In this document: piece by piece, positions 25,774-33,626 of the stretch
Numbering within the stretch: the stretch's first letter is position 1
Layout: each line of letters opens with the position of its first letter
DNA from: Hydrogenophilales bacterium
GTDB lineage: Bacteria; Pseudomonadota; Gammaproteobacteria; Burkholderiales; Thiobacillaceae
Direction: 5' to 3'
DNA: 64,000 bases
Assembly (NCBI GenBank): GCA_016703155.1
Contig: JADJCP010000006.1
Span: 124,001 to 188,000, forward strand
Translations under genes and position numbers: made by a program
Notes under the pieces: generated by a model
What the model saw: only the letters and a program-made list of their open reading frames with translations
What the model was told of the DNA's origin: nothing
Database searches by the model: none

Positions 25774-27162
25774 TCAGAAGGCGTAGTGCAGCGAGGTGCC
25801 GATGCGGCTGCGCTTGCCGGTGAGCACTTCGTTCGCCAGGGTCGGATAAGTCTCGCGCTCGCCCCAGGAATATTCGAAGCCCACTTCGGTATTCTTGGCG
25901 ATGCCCCAGATGATGTTGGCGAAGCCTTCGAACATCTCGCGCGAATCCCATTCCGGCGAACCGTCGAGCCGCATCCAGTTGTCATTGATCTTGGTGCCGC
26001 CGTAGGCCAGGGTGGTGCGCACGGTGTCGGTCCAGGCACGCGTCCAGCCCAGCACCCAGGAATCGGAGTCGTACAGCTTCAGACCGTTGACGTCGTCGTA
26101 ATAGGCGATGTGGTAGGACGTCGTCGGCACGTAGCGACCGATGCCGGTGCCCGTCGTGTACTGAACCATCAGGCTGTCCTTGGGCGTTGGCTTGAAGACG
26201 CCGCCCAGACCGAGTCCCCAGCCGTCCTTGTTGGTCTTGGTGCCGGCGCCATCGTCGTAGTTGTACTTGGTGTACAAGGCCTGCGCCGAGACCATGCCCC
26301 AGTCGCGCGCCAGGCTCCAGTTGGCGATCAGGTCGGGCTGCTTGTCGATGTTCGGCGTGGTCTGCACCGAAGTGCCGTCGTTCCAGACGATGACGTTGGC
26401 CGGGTTCTCGATGGCGATCGCCAGGTTGCCGGCGTTCTCGAAGTTGGCCGTGTAGCGGAGCATCGGCTGGCGGATGAAGGCGCTGCTGGCATGGCCGTTG
26501 AAGTCGATGGTCTCGGGCATGGTGTCGAGATTCATGAAGGTCGACCAAGTCTGGCCGGCGAGCAGCTTGCCCCAGTCGCCGTCCAGTTCGCCATAGGCAT
26601 GGCGCAGCCGGAAGACGTAATTGTTGAGGAGGAAACTGGTGTCGAGGTTGGCGTCGTTGCCGTCGGGCGACTTGACGAAGTCGGCTTCCACCTTGGTGCG
26701 CAGCATGCCCATCTCGGTGGGGGTGAGGGTGCGCACGCCGAGTCTGGATTGCCGCGCCGTCATGTTGAATTTGCCCTTGCGGGTGTCGCCGCCCAGATCG
26801 CCGATGGGTTGGCTGCCGATGTCCGCCGCCCAGTCGCCGGATTGCCGGCCTTCGATATCCTTGTACATGTCGAGATGGGCATAACCGTAGAGGCCTATCG
26901 AGGTTTCGCTGCCGAACAGCTTGACGGTACCGTCCTCGTCGCCAGCAGTAATCAGCTTGTTGTTCTTGACCACGTTGCCGGCATCGACATCGATCTTCTT
27001 CACCTTCTCCTGCAACTCGGCTACTTGCTGCATCAGCTGCTGGTTTGCCTGGATCAGTTGCTGCATTTGCGCCTTGATGTCGGCGAGGTCGTCGGCGGTG
27101 GCGGGCAGTGCGACGACACCGAGGCTGGCAAGGAGAAGAACAAGTGGGCGAACCTGGGTCAT
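25774..27162 (-). CDS. DcaP-like trimeric outer-membrane porin
   Basis: 462 residues from the ATG at 27162 (ribosome site 'ggag'). A signal peptide ends at 'LPATADD'. It is followed by a short coiled coil ('DIKAQMQQLIQANQQLMQQVAELQEKVKKID', about 25-56), as in DcaP-type porins, where this region helps trimer formation or periplasmic contact. The rest alternates hydrophobic and polar residues in beta-strands and ends 'RIGTSLHYAF' with the terminal Phe needed for outer-membrane insertion. Probable uptake of small negatively charged solutes. A divergent amino acid ABC operon starts 182 bases away. Confidence 0.85.
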   Translation of the reverse strand: MTQVRPLVLLLASLGVVALPATADDLADIKAQMQQLIQANQQLMQQVAELQEKVKKIDVDAGNVVKNNKLITAGDEDGTVKLFGSETSIGLYGYAHLDMYKDIEGRQSGDWAADIGSQPIGDLGGDTRKGKFNMTARQSRLGVRTLTPTEMGMLRTKVEADFVKSPDGNDANLDTSFLLNNYVFRLRHAYGELDGDWGKLLAGQTWSTFMNLDTMPETIDFNGHASSAFIRQPMLRYTANFENAGNLAIAIENPANVIVWNDGTSVQTTPNIDKQPDLIANWSLARDWGMVSAQALYTKYNYDDGAGTKTNKDGWGLGLGGVFKPTPKDSLMVQYTTGTGIGRYVPTTSYHIAYYDDVNGLKLYDSDSWVLGWTRAWTDTVRTTLAYGGTKINDNWMRLDGSPEWDSREMFEGFANIIWGIAKNTEVGFEYSWGERETYPTLANEVLTGKRSRIGTSLHYAF

Positions 27163-27344
27163 GATGGCTCCATGGGTGGTTAGGTGCAAAGACTGTTTCA
27201 GTGTAGACAATAAATCGGATGCTGCTGTCTGTTGAGGCGGCGCGGCTTTCCTGCCATGATTCAAGCCGGTTGCGCCGGCCATGCGCCGGGTGCATCGCAG
27301 GTTTCGTTGGATCGCACTATGCGATCGGCCTCACAGGAGGAATC

Positions 27345-28136
27345 ATGAGCAAGCTCGCGTTCTTCGCCGCCGCCCTTCTGGCGGTTTCCGTCAACGTCCA
27401 GGCCAAGGACTGGAGCACCATTCGCATGGCCACCGAAGGTGCTTATCCGCCGTTCAACGAGGTCGGCTCGGACGGCGCCCTGCGCGGTCTTGACGTCGAC
27501 ATCGGCAACGCCTTGTGCGCCGAGCTCAAGGCCAAATGCGTCTGGGTGAAGCAGGAATGGGACGGCATGATTCCGGCGCTGATCTCGCGCAAGTTCGACA
27601 CGATCATCGCCTCCATGTCGGTGACCGAGGAGCGCAAGAAGAAGGTCGACTTCACCGACAAATACTATTCCTCGCCGCTGGCGCTGATCGCCAAGTCCGG
27701 CTCGCCGCTCAGGCCCGCGCTCGAATCGCTCAAGGGCAAGCGCGTCGGGGTCCAGCGCGGCACGGTTTCGGATAATTACGCCACGAAATTCTGGGATGGC
27801 AAGGGCGTCACCGTGGTGCGCTATGCCAAGCAGGACGAGGCCTACCTGGATCTCGGTTCGGGCCGCATGGACGCTGCCTTCGTCGACTTCTGGGAGGCCC
27901 ACGGCGGTTTCCTGAGCAAGCCGGACGGCAAGAGCTATAGCGTTCTGGGCGACAAGGTGTTCGGCAAGACCGCCGAGGAACGAGCGGTGATCGGCGACGG
28001 TATCGGCATCGCCGTGCGCAAGAAGGATCAGGACCTGAAGGCGGCGCTGAACAAGGCCCTGGCGGCGATTCGCGCCAATGGCACCTACGAGAAGATCACC
28101 AAGCGCTATTTCGTCGACGACATCTACGGTCAGTAA
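27345..28136 (+). CDS. Amino acid ABC transporter, periplasmic binding protein (HisJ/ArgT/ArtJ-like)
   Basis: 263 residues from the ATG at 27345 with a perfect 'aggagg' ribosome site. The signal peptide ends 'VNVQAKD'. The mature part is a class II polar amino acid binding protein: 'IRMATEGAYPPFNEVGSDGALRGLDVDIGNALCAELKAKCVWV', 'WDGMIPALISRKFDTIIASMSVTEERKKKVDFTDKYY' and 'GKRVGVQRGTVSDNYA'. The two cysteines in 'LCAELKAKC' form the disulfide typical of HisJ/ArgT. It is the first gene of a four-gene operon encoding a complete importer, probably for basic amino acids (Arg, Lys, ornithine or His). Confidence 0.92.
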   Translation: MSKLAFFAAALLAVSVNVQAKDWSTIRMATEGAYPPFNEVGSDGALRGLDVDIGNALCAELKAKCVWVKQEWDGMIPALISRKFDTIIASMSVTEERKKKVDFTDKYYSSPLALIAKSGSPLRPALESLKGKRVGVQRGTVSDNYATKFWDGKGVTVVRYAKQDEAYLDLGSGRMDAAFVDFWEAHGGFLSKPDGKSYSVLGDKVFGKTAEERAVIGDGIGIAVRKKDQDLKAALNKALAAIRANGTYEKITKRYFVDDIYGQ

Positions 28137-28175
28137 GCGTTCGCATCGCCTCTTTGCCGCGCCCCGGCCGCAAGC

Positions 28176-28868
28176 GTGCACGCTGTCGTCGACTATCTGC
28201 CGAGCATCCTTTCGGGCGCCCTGCTGACCCTGGAGTTGGCGCTGCTGTCGCTGTTCATGGCCTTGGTGCTCGGCCTGACCGGGGCCGCCGCGAAGTTGTC
28301 GAAGATCGCCCCGGCGCGCTGGACGGCGACGCTCTACACCACGGTCATGCGCGGCGTGCCTGATCTGGTGATGATGTTGCTGGTGTTCTACGGCGGCCAG
28401 ATTCTGGTTAATGAGGTCGGCGACCGGCTCGGCTGGGACTACGTCGAGATTGACCCTTTCGTCGCCGGCTTCGTCACCATCGGCGTGATATTCGGCGCCT
28501 ATTTCACCGAGACCTTCCGAGGCGCCTTCCAGTCGGTGCCCGCCGGCCAGCTCGAAGCGGGCGCCGCCTACGGGCTGTCGCGCTGGCAGGTATTCGCGCG
28601 CATCCTGTTCCCGCAGATGCTGCGCTTTGCCCTGCCAGGGGTCGGCAACAACTGGCTGGTGCTGCTGAAAAGCACCGCTATCGTCTCGATGATCGGCCTC
28701 TCCGACATGACCTGGCTGGCCGATCAGGCCGGGCGCAGCACGCGCGAGCCGTTCCTGTTCTATATGGTGGTCTGCGTCCTCTATCTGCTGATGACGGCGG
28801 TGTCGGGCGTGGTCCTGGACTGGTTGACCCGGCGCTACAACGTCGGCGTGCGGGCGAGCGTGCTCTGA
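28176..28868 (+). CDS. Amino acid ABC transporter permease (HisQ-like)
   Basis: 230 residues from a GTG start without a clear ribosome site. There are five membrane helices and the inner-membrane coupling (EAA) motif 'EAGAAYGLSRWQVFARILFPQMLRFALPGVGN' near 127-158. 'YLPSILSGALLTLELALLSLFMALVLGL' is the first helix region typical of HisQ/ArtQ. It pairs with the following permease to form the transmembrane channel. Its stop overlaps the next start by one base. Confidence 0.9.
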   Translation: MHAVVDYLPSILSGALLTLELALLSLFMALVLGLTGAAAKLSKIAPARWTATLYTTVMRGVPDLVMMLLVFYGGQILVNEVGDRLGWDYVEIDPFVAGFVTIGVIFGAYFTETFRGAFQSVPAGQLEAGAAYGLSRWQVFARILFPQMLRFALPGVGNNWLVLLKSTAIVSMIGLSDMTWLADQAGRSTREPFLFYMVVCVLYLLMTAVSGVVLDWLTRRYNVGVRASVL

Positions 28869-29599
28869 TGGATACCAGCGTCATCACCGACAACCTCGCC
28901 CAGTATGTCTCGGGTGCCTGGCTGACCCTGCATCTGGTATTCATCTCCTGCCTGTGCGGCCTGGCGTTGGCCATTCCCCTCGCGGTGTTGCGCGTTTCCC
29001 GTAATCACTTGGTTTCCGGCACGGTCGGTGTCTATACCTACTTTTTCCGGGGCACGCCGATGCTGGTGCAACTGCTGCTGATCTACTACGGTTTTGCTCA
29101 GTTCCAGTGGCTTCAGGACCAATGGCAGGCGGAACACCCCCTCTGGCTGTTGTTCCGCGAGCCCTACTTCTGCGCGTTGCTGGCTTTCGCCCTGAATACC
29201 TGTGCCTATACCACCGAGATCATCGCCGGTTCGATGCGTAACGTGCCGCATGGCGAGATTGAGGCGGCGCGTGCCATGGGCATGTCCTACCCGACCCTGC
29301 TGCGCCGCATTGTCCTGCCGAGCGCCCTGCGCCGCGCCATTCCGGCCTACAGCAACGAGATCATCCTGATGCTGCAAGGCAGTTCCATCGCCAGCGCGGT
29401 CACACTGGTGGACATCACCGGCGCGGCGCGCAACGTCTATTCCGTGCATTTCGCACCCTTCGAGGCCTTCGTTTTCGCCGGCCTGATCTATCTCGTGCTC
29501 ACCTTCGCCCTGGTCGGTGCCTTCCGCCTGGCTGAACGGCACTGGCTGGCGCACCTGCAACCGCGCAAGAGCGCCGCCGCACCCGTCCCGAGCGCCTGA
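28868..29599 (+). CDS. Amino acid ABC transporter permease (HisM-like)
   Basis: 243 residues with five helices. The N-terminus 'QYVSGAWLTLHLVFISCLCGLALAIPLAVLRVS' is typical, as is 'GVYTYFFRGTPMLVQLLLIYYG'. The EAA motif is 'EIEAARAMGMSYPTLLRRIVLPSALRRAIPAYSNE' near 127-161. It is the second permease subunit of the HisQMP-type importer. It starts at the last base of the hisQ-like stop codon. Confidence 0.92.
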   Translation: MDTSVITDNLAQYVSGAWLTLHLVFISCLCGLALAIPLAVLRVSRNHLVSGTVGVYTYFFRGTPMLVQLLLIYYGFAQFQWLQDQWQAEHPLWLLFREPYFCALLAFALNTCAYTTEIIAGSMRNVPHGEIEAARAMGMSYPTLLRRIVLPSALRRAIPAYSNEIILMLQGSSIASAVTLVDITGAARNVYSVHFAPFEAFVFAGLIYLVLTFALVGAFRLAERHWLAHLQPRKSAAAPVPSA

Positions 29600-29609
29600 G
29601 GAAACCGAC

Positions 29610-30398
29610 ATGAACCCCGCCCCGACGCCCGACACCGCCTACCCGCTCATCGCCGAGGACATCCACAAGCGCTACGGCACCCAGGAAGTCCTCAAGGGCG
29701 TCTCGCTGCACGCACGGCGCGGCGACGTCATCAGCATCATCGGCTCGTCCGGCTCGGGCAAGAGCACCTTTCTGCGCTGCATCAATTTTCTCGAACATCC
29801 GAACAAGGGGCGCATCAGCGTCAATGGCGAGGAGGTCCGTCTGCGCGCCGACCGTAGCGGTGCCCTGGTGCCCGACCCCAAGCAATTGCAACGTATCCGC
29901 ACGACGCTGGCGATGGTCTTCCAGCACTTCAACCTGTGGGCGCACATGACCGTCCTGCAGAACGTCATCGAAGCGCCCATGCATGTCCTGAAGCTGTCGC
30001 GCAAAGAGGCTATGGCGCGTGCCGAGAACTACCTCAACAAGGTCGGAATTTACCCATTCAAGGATAGTTACCCGGCGCACCTCTCCGGTGGCCAGCAGCA
30101 GCGTGTGGCGATTGCCCGTGCCCTGGCCATGGAACCGTCGGTGCTGCTGTTCGACGAACCCACCTCGGCGCTCGACCCCGAACTGGTCGGCGAAGTCCTG
30201 CGCGTCATGAAGGGCCTCGCCGAAGAGGGCCGCACCATGGTCGTCGTCACGCACGAGATGAGCTTCGCGCGCGACGTGTCCAGCCAGGCCATCTTCCTGC
30301 ATCAGGGCCTGATCGAGGAGCAGGGTATCCCCAGCGAGGTCTTCGGCCACACCCAGAGCGAACGGCTGCGCCAGTTTCTCTCTGGCAGCCTGAAGTAG
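29610..30398 (+). CDS. Amino acid ABC transporter ATP-binding protein (HisP-like)
   Basis: 262 residues from the ATG at 29610 (ribosome site 'gagg'). Walker A is 'IIGSSGSGKST' near 48-58, the Q-loop is in 'MVFQHFNLWAHM', the signature is 'LSGGQQQRVAIARALAM' near 157-173, and Walker B is 'VLLFDEPTSALDPELV' near 177-192, followed by the H-loop in 'VVVTHEMSFARD'. The insertion 'RLRADRSGALVPDPKQLQRIRTTL' is characteristic of the HisP/ArgT subgroup. It hydrolyses ATP to drive uptake. It is the last gene of the operon. Confidence 0.95.
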   Translation: MNPAPTPDTAYPLIAEDIHKRYGTQEVLKGVSLHARRGDVISIIGSSGSGKSTFLRCINFLEHPNKGRISVNGEEVRLRADRSGALVPDPKQLQRIRTTLAMVFQHFNLWAHMTVLQNVIEAPMHVLKLSRKEAMARAENYLNKVGIYPFKDSYPAHLSGGQQQRVAIARALAMEPSVLLFDEPTSALDPELVGEVLRVMKGLAEEGRTMVVVTHEMSFARDVSSQAIFLHQGLIEEQGIPSEVFGHTQSERLRQFLSGSLK

Positions 30399-30723
30399 CT
30401 CCGATTGCCGCGGGTGGAATAGCGTGAGATCGTATGCGGACCGGCAGAGATACGGACGGTTTGACCCATGTCAGGAATACACCTCGGGACGCTTGCCTGT
30501 GTCGGGAAATCGTATGGCCCGGGTCAACATTAGTGCTATGGTGGTATAACGGTATCCATATAAATCAAGGCATTCAGAAAAACATTTCGTTGCGCACGTG
30601 GCAAAGGTGGCCTTGTGTGCAACGAGAATATTGGAGAAGTAGCCAAGCCCAATGGAGGGCCATGGTTTGAGGATCATAGGTGACGCGTTCACCAAAATAA
30701 AAGCTTTTGGACGGGAGAGTGAC
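30399..30723. other. Intergenic region upstream of epsA
   Basis: 325 bases without a convincing gene. Composition becomes more AT-rich around 30530-30590 ('ggtggtataacggtatcc', 'aatcaaggcattcag'), compatible with a promoter region for the LuxR-type regulator, but no clear -35/-10 pair was assigned. Confidence 0.4.
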
Positions 30724-31491
30724 GTGGGGAACTCGGTGGTGCTCCGCAAGGAGCAGCGGGATCAAATACTTCGCTTGATCCAGGATGCAATAGGCGTGCG
30801 TTGTCATCTGGAATTCTTTGTATGGCTGCAATTGGGTATCGGCGAATTTCTACCGCATGACATCTTGCTGGCCGCCTGGGGGGATTTCCAGTCGGGCAAT
30901 GTGCAATACGATATCTCCTCCAAGCGTCCCCGCGCCCGCTCCGATGTGAAATTTGAGAATCGGGCGTTGCTGCCCTTTATCCGGACCATGCACGCTGAGT
31001 GGCAACATCAGAATCATGCGCCGATCCTGCTCAGTCGCGCCGACTGTGACAACGTGTTTTCGTCGATGCCGATGATCGAACCCTACCGCCTGGCTGATGC
31101 GCGGTCCTGCCTTGTCCACGGTGTTCACGACAAACGTAGCCAGCAAGATTGCCTGTATTTGTTTATTTCATTCGATCAGTTGCATGACGAGCGTATGAAA
31201 CCGGTATGCCAGTTTCTGGTGCCTCATGTTGACGCGACGTTGCGGCGAATCGAGGTGCTGCCCTCGGGTGCTTCTGCCTGCTCCACCCAGGGCAATGGCG
31301 CTGCTTCTGATGTGCTCACGGCGCGGGAAGACGAGATCATGCATTGGGTGAGCGTTGGCAAGACGAATGACGAGATTGGGCAGATTCTGGCGATCAGTCC
31401 GAATACCGCGAAGAATCACTTGCGGCGAATCTTCAAGAAGCTGAATGTTGCCAACAGGGCGCAGGCCGTGGCGCAATTGAAGCGGCGCTGA
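30724..31491 (+). CDS. epsA: LuxR-family transcriptional regulator, EpsA-like (exosortase B-associated)
   Basis: About 255 residues from the GTG at 30724, chosen because 'gggag' lies about 8 bases upstream; an in-frame start at 30652 is possible. The N-terminal half has the EpsA pattern 'LRLIQDAIGVRCHLEFFVWLQLGIGEFLPHDILLAAWGDFQSGNVQYDI'. The C-terminus is a LuxR helix-turn-helix: 'LTAREDEIMHWVSVGKTNDEIGQILAISPNTAKNHLRRIFKKLNVANRAQAVA'. In betaproteobacteria EpsA is linked with XrtB/PEP-CTERM exopolysaccharide loci. No exosortase or polysaccharide gene lies nearby, so this copy is unlinked within the window. Confidence 0.8.
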   Translation: MGNSVVLRKEQRDQILRLIQDAIGVRCHLEFFVWLQLGIGEFLPHDILLAAWGDFQSGNVQYDISSKRPRARSDVKFENRALLPFIRTMHAEWQHQNHAPILLSRADCDNVFSSMPMIEPYRLADARSCLVHGVHDKRSQQDCLYLFISFDQLHDERMKPVCQFLVPHVDATLRRIEVLPSGASACSTQGNGAASDVLTAREDEIMHWVSVGKTNDEIGQILAISPNTAKNHLRRIFKKLNVANRAQAVAQLKRR

Positions 31492-31518
31492 CGAGTTGCC
31501 GGGCCATCCTGGTGCCCG

Positions 31519-33258
31519 CTATTGAGTTAACTGTCGCGCGATATGGTCCGGTGAAACGGGTTTGCTGTAGAAGTAGCCCTGACCATGGTCGCAGCCCTCG
31601 GTCCGCAGGAAATTCCGTTGATCCTCGGTTTCTATTCCTTTGGCGACGACCTTCATTTTCATGCTTTGTCCCAAGGCCATGATGGCGCGCGCAACAGCGA
31701 CATCGCGACCGTTTCCGGGAAGCTGCCGGACGAGTGACCGATCCAGTTTCAGGTGGCTGATGGGGAGTAGTTTGAGCTGGTTCAGGGAACTGTATCCAGC
31801 GCCGTAATCGTCGATGCACAGGCTGATGCCCATGTCGCCCAATCGCCCGAGCACCTCGCGAGTGTGCTCCGGGTCGGTCATGACACTGAGTTCGGAAAGC
31901 TCAAGTTCCAGTGCCTGCGCGGGACAACCCGTGGCTTTCAGAATACGGTTCAACCGGCTGGGCAAGTCGCTTCGGGCGAGTTGTTTCGCGGATAGATTCA
32001 CCGAGATGCAGGGCAATTTGAACCCCTGCCGTTGCCAATCCATATATTGCTGGCACACCGTCAGCAACACCCAGTCGTCCAGGGCATTGATCAAGCCGCT
32101 TTTTTCGGCGAGGGACAGGAAGCTGTCCGGTGTGTGCAGGCCGGATTCAGCGGAGTTCCAGCGTAATAGCGCCTCAACCTTGATGATTCGATTGTCCGCC
32201 AGATTGACGACGGGTTGGTACAGCAGCAGAAAATCCCGTTCCGTTGCTTTTTCCAGGGCATGTTTCAGGTTGTTGTCCTGCCCTGGTATCTGGGCGTCCC
32301 GGATCTGGTTGGCGTAGTAATGGGCTTCGAGCGAGCCACTGCGCTTGGCCCGATACATGGCCATGTCCGCATGGCGAACCAGAGTGTCGGCATCTTCACT
32401 ATCGGTGGGGTACAGGCTGATGCCGAAGCTGCCGCTGACATTGAATATCCGTGAATGGAGCGGGATTGGCTCACGCATGGCTGTAAGCAGCTTGTTCGCT
32501 ACGATGCCGGCCTCGGCCGCTGATTTGAGCCTGTCCAGAATAATGAGGAATTCATCACCCCCGAGCCGGGCAACGGTGTCGCCTTCGCGGACGATGGATG
32601 ACAGCCTTTGCGCGACTTTCTTCAGGACGATATCGCCCATTTCGTGGCCCAGTGTGTCGTTGACGACTTTAAAGTCCACCAGATCGATATAGATGAGCCC
32701 AACCATGTTGCCCGAACGATGCGCCAGACGTATCGCATAGCCGATGCGTTCCATGGCCAGGGTGCGATTGGCCAGGCCCGTCAGGGGATCATGATGCGCC
32801 AGTTGCTTAAGCGCGGTTTCGTTCTCGTTTAGCCTGGCCAGCGTGCACTGTTGCTCGGTGACATCCCGCAAGGTCTTGACGATGCCAATCGCTTCGCCGT
32901 GGCCGTCGAGCAGTGGCGAGGCGAGAACTTCATATACCCGGCTGGCGCCATCCACAGTCGTGATTTCACGCAGTAATTTTGTCTGGCATCGGTTTGCTTC
33001 CACCAGGTCAAGCGCGCAGGGCGTGTCGTGGCCACAGGCTTTATCCAACCCGTGAAGTACCCAGTGGCAGGAATTGTGCAGGGCGATGGGTGACTCAAGC
33101 TGAATTGGGTGACCGAGTTGGCTGGCGGGGTGGTTCATCCAGATAATCTGTCGGTCGAAGGCAATCGCCATGACCGGATCGCCGGCGGCATTGAGGATCG
33201 ATTCCAATAGCTGACTATGCGCCAGACAGTCCTTGAGCGTGTTGTTGGCATGGATCAT
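31519..33258 (-). CDS. PAS-GGDEF-EAL bifunctional cyclic-di-GMP protein
   Basis: 579 residues, no membrane segment. A PAS-like domain spans about 15-140 ('LLESILNAAGDPVMAIAFDRQIIWMN' ... 'GIVKTLRDVTEQQ'). The diguanylate cyclase domain (about 150-320) has an intact active site 'ARLGGDEFLIIL'. The phosphodiesterase domain (about 330-579) has 'KVEALLRW', 'CIDDYGAGYSSLNQLKLLPISHLKLDRSLV' and 'GQGYFYSKPV'. The usually conserved 'VVAEGVET' reads 'VVAKGIET', a Glu-to-Lys change. Both domains look mostly complete, so the net activity is unclear. The PAS domain has several Cys and His residues ('NSCHWVLHGLDKACGHDTPC') that could bind a cofactor or metal; this last point is speculation. Confidence 0.92.
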   Translation of the reverse strand: MIHANNTLKDCLAHSQLLESILNAAGDPVMAIAFDRQIIWMNHPASQLGHPIQLESPIALHNSCHWVLHGLDKACGHDTPCALDLVEANRCQTKLLREITTVDGASRVYEVLASPLLDGHGEAIGIVKTLRDVTEQQCTLARLNENETALKQLAHHDPLTGLANRTLAMERIGYAIRLAHRSGNMVGLIYIDLVDFKVVNDTLGHEMGDIVLKKVAQRLSSIVREGDTVARLGGDEFLIILDRLKSAAEAGIVANKLLTAMREPIPLHSRIFNVSGSFGISLYPTDSEDADTLVRHADMAMYRAKRSGSLEAHYYANQIRDAQIPGQDNNLKHALEKATERDFLLLYQPVVNLADNRIIKVEALLRWNSAESGLHTPDSFLSLAEKSGLINALDDWVLLTVCQQYMDWQRQGFKLPCISVNLSAKQLARSDLPSRLNRILKATGCPAQALELELSELSVMTDPEHTREVLGRLGDMGISLCIDDYGAGYSSLNQLKLLPISHLKLDRSLVRQLPGNGRDVAVARAIMALGQSMKMKVVAKGIETEDQRNFLRTEGCDHGQGYFYSKPVSPDHIARQLTQ

Positions 33259-33454
33259 TACCTGGCCCTCCCCTATTTTTTGGCCAAGATAGGGGCAGTA
33301 GGCGGGGCAGGTCTATAGCCTGATAGGGCTAACGGTGACGGAGTGCCGATTTATCCAGAGCTCGCCAGGGTGGGCGCGGCTATGTACACAGAAGGATTGG
33401 AAGCGCATAGGAGCGCCATGAGCGATCTTCGAGGAAAAATCGATGGTCCCGAGC

Positions 33455-33482
33455 TTGACAGAAACCGAGCCCAGTGTAGAAT
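33455..33482 (+). promoter_or_regulatory. Sigma-70-type promoter of tRNA-Val (and probably thrS)
   Basis: The -35 box TTGACA (33455-33460) and the -10 box TAGAAT (33477-33482) are separated by 16 bases. The tRNA begins 13 bases after the -10 box. Confidence 0.8.
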
Positions 33483-33494
33483 CCGCACCTCTTT

Positions 33495-33571
33495 AGGCGC
33501 GTAGCTCAGTTGGTTAGAGCATCACCTTGACATGGTGGGGGTCGTTGGTTCGAATCCAATCGCGCCTACCA
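33495..33571 (+). tRNA. tRNA-Val (anticodon GAC)
   Basis: 77 nt cloverleaf: acceptor aggcgcg/cgcgcct, D arm gctc/gagc, anticodon stem tcacc/ggtgg with loop ttgacat (anticodon GAC at 33529-33531), T arm ttggttcgaatccaa, and encoded CCA. It lies directly upstream of thrS, a common arrangement in betaproteobacteria. Confidence 0.96.
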
Positions 33572-33626
33572 ACTATTGCAAAAGCCAGACGCGTTCTGGC
33601 TTTTGTCGTTTCTGGAGTGGGTAAAC

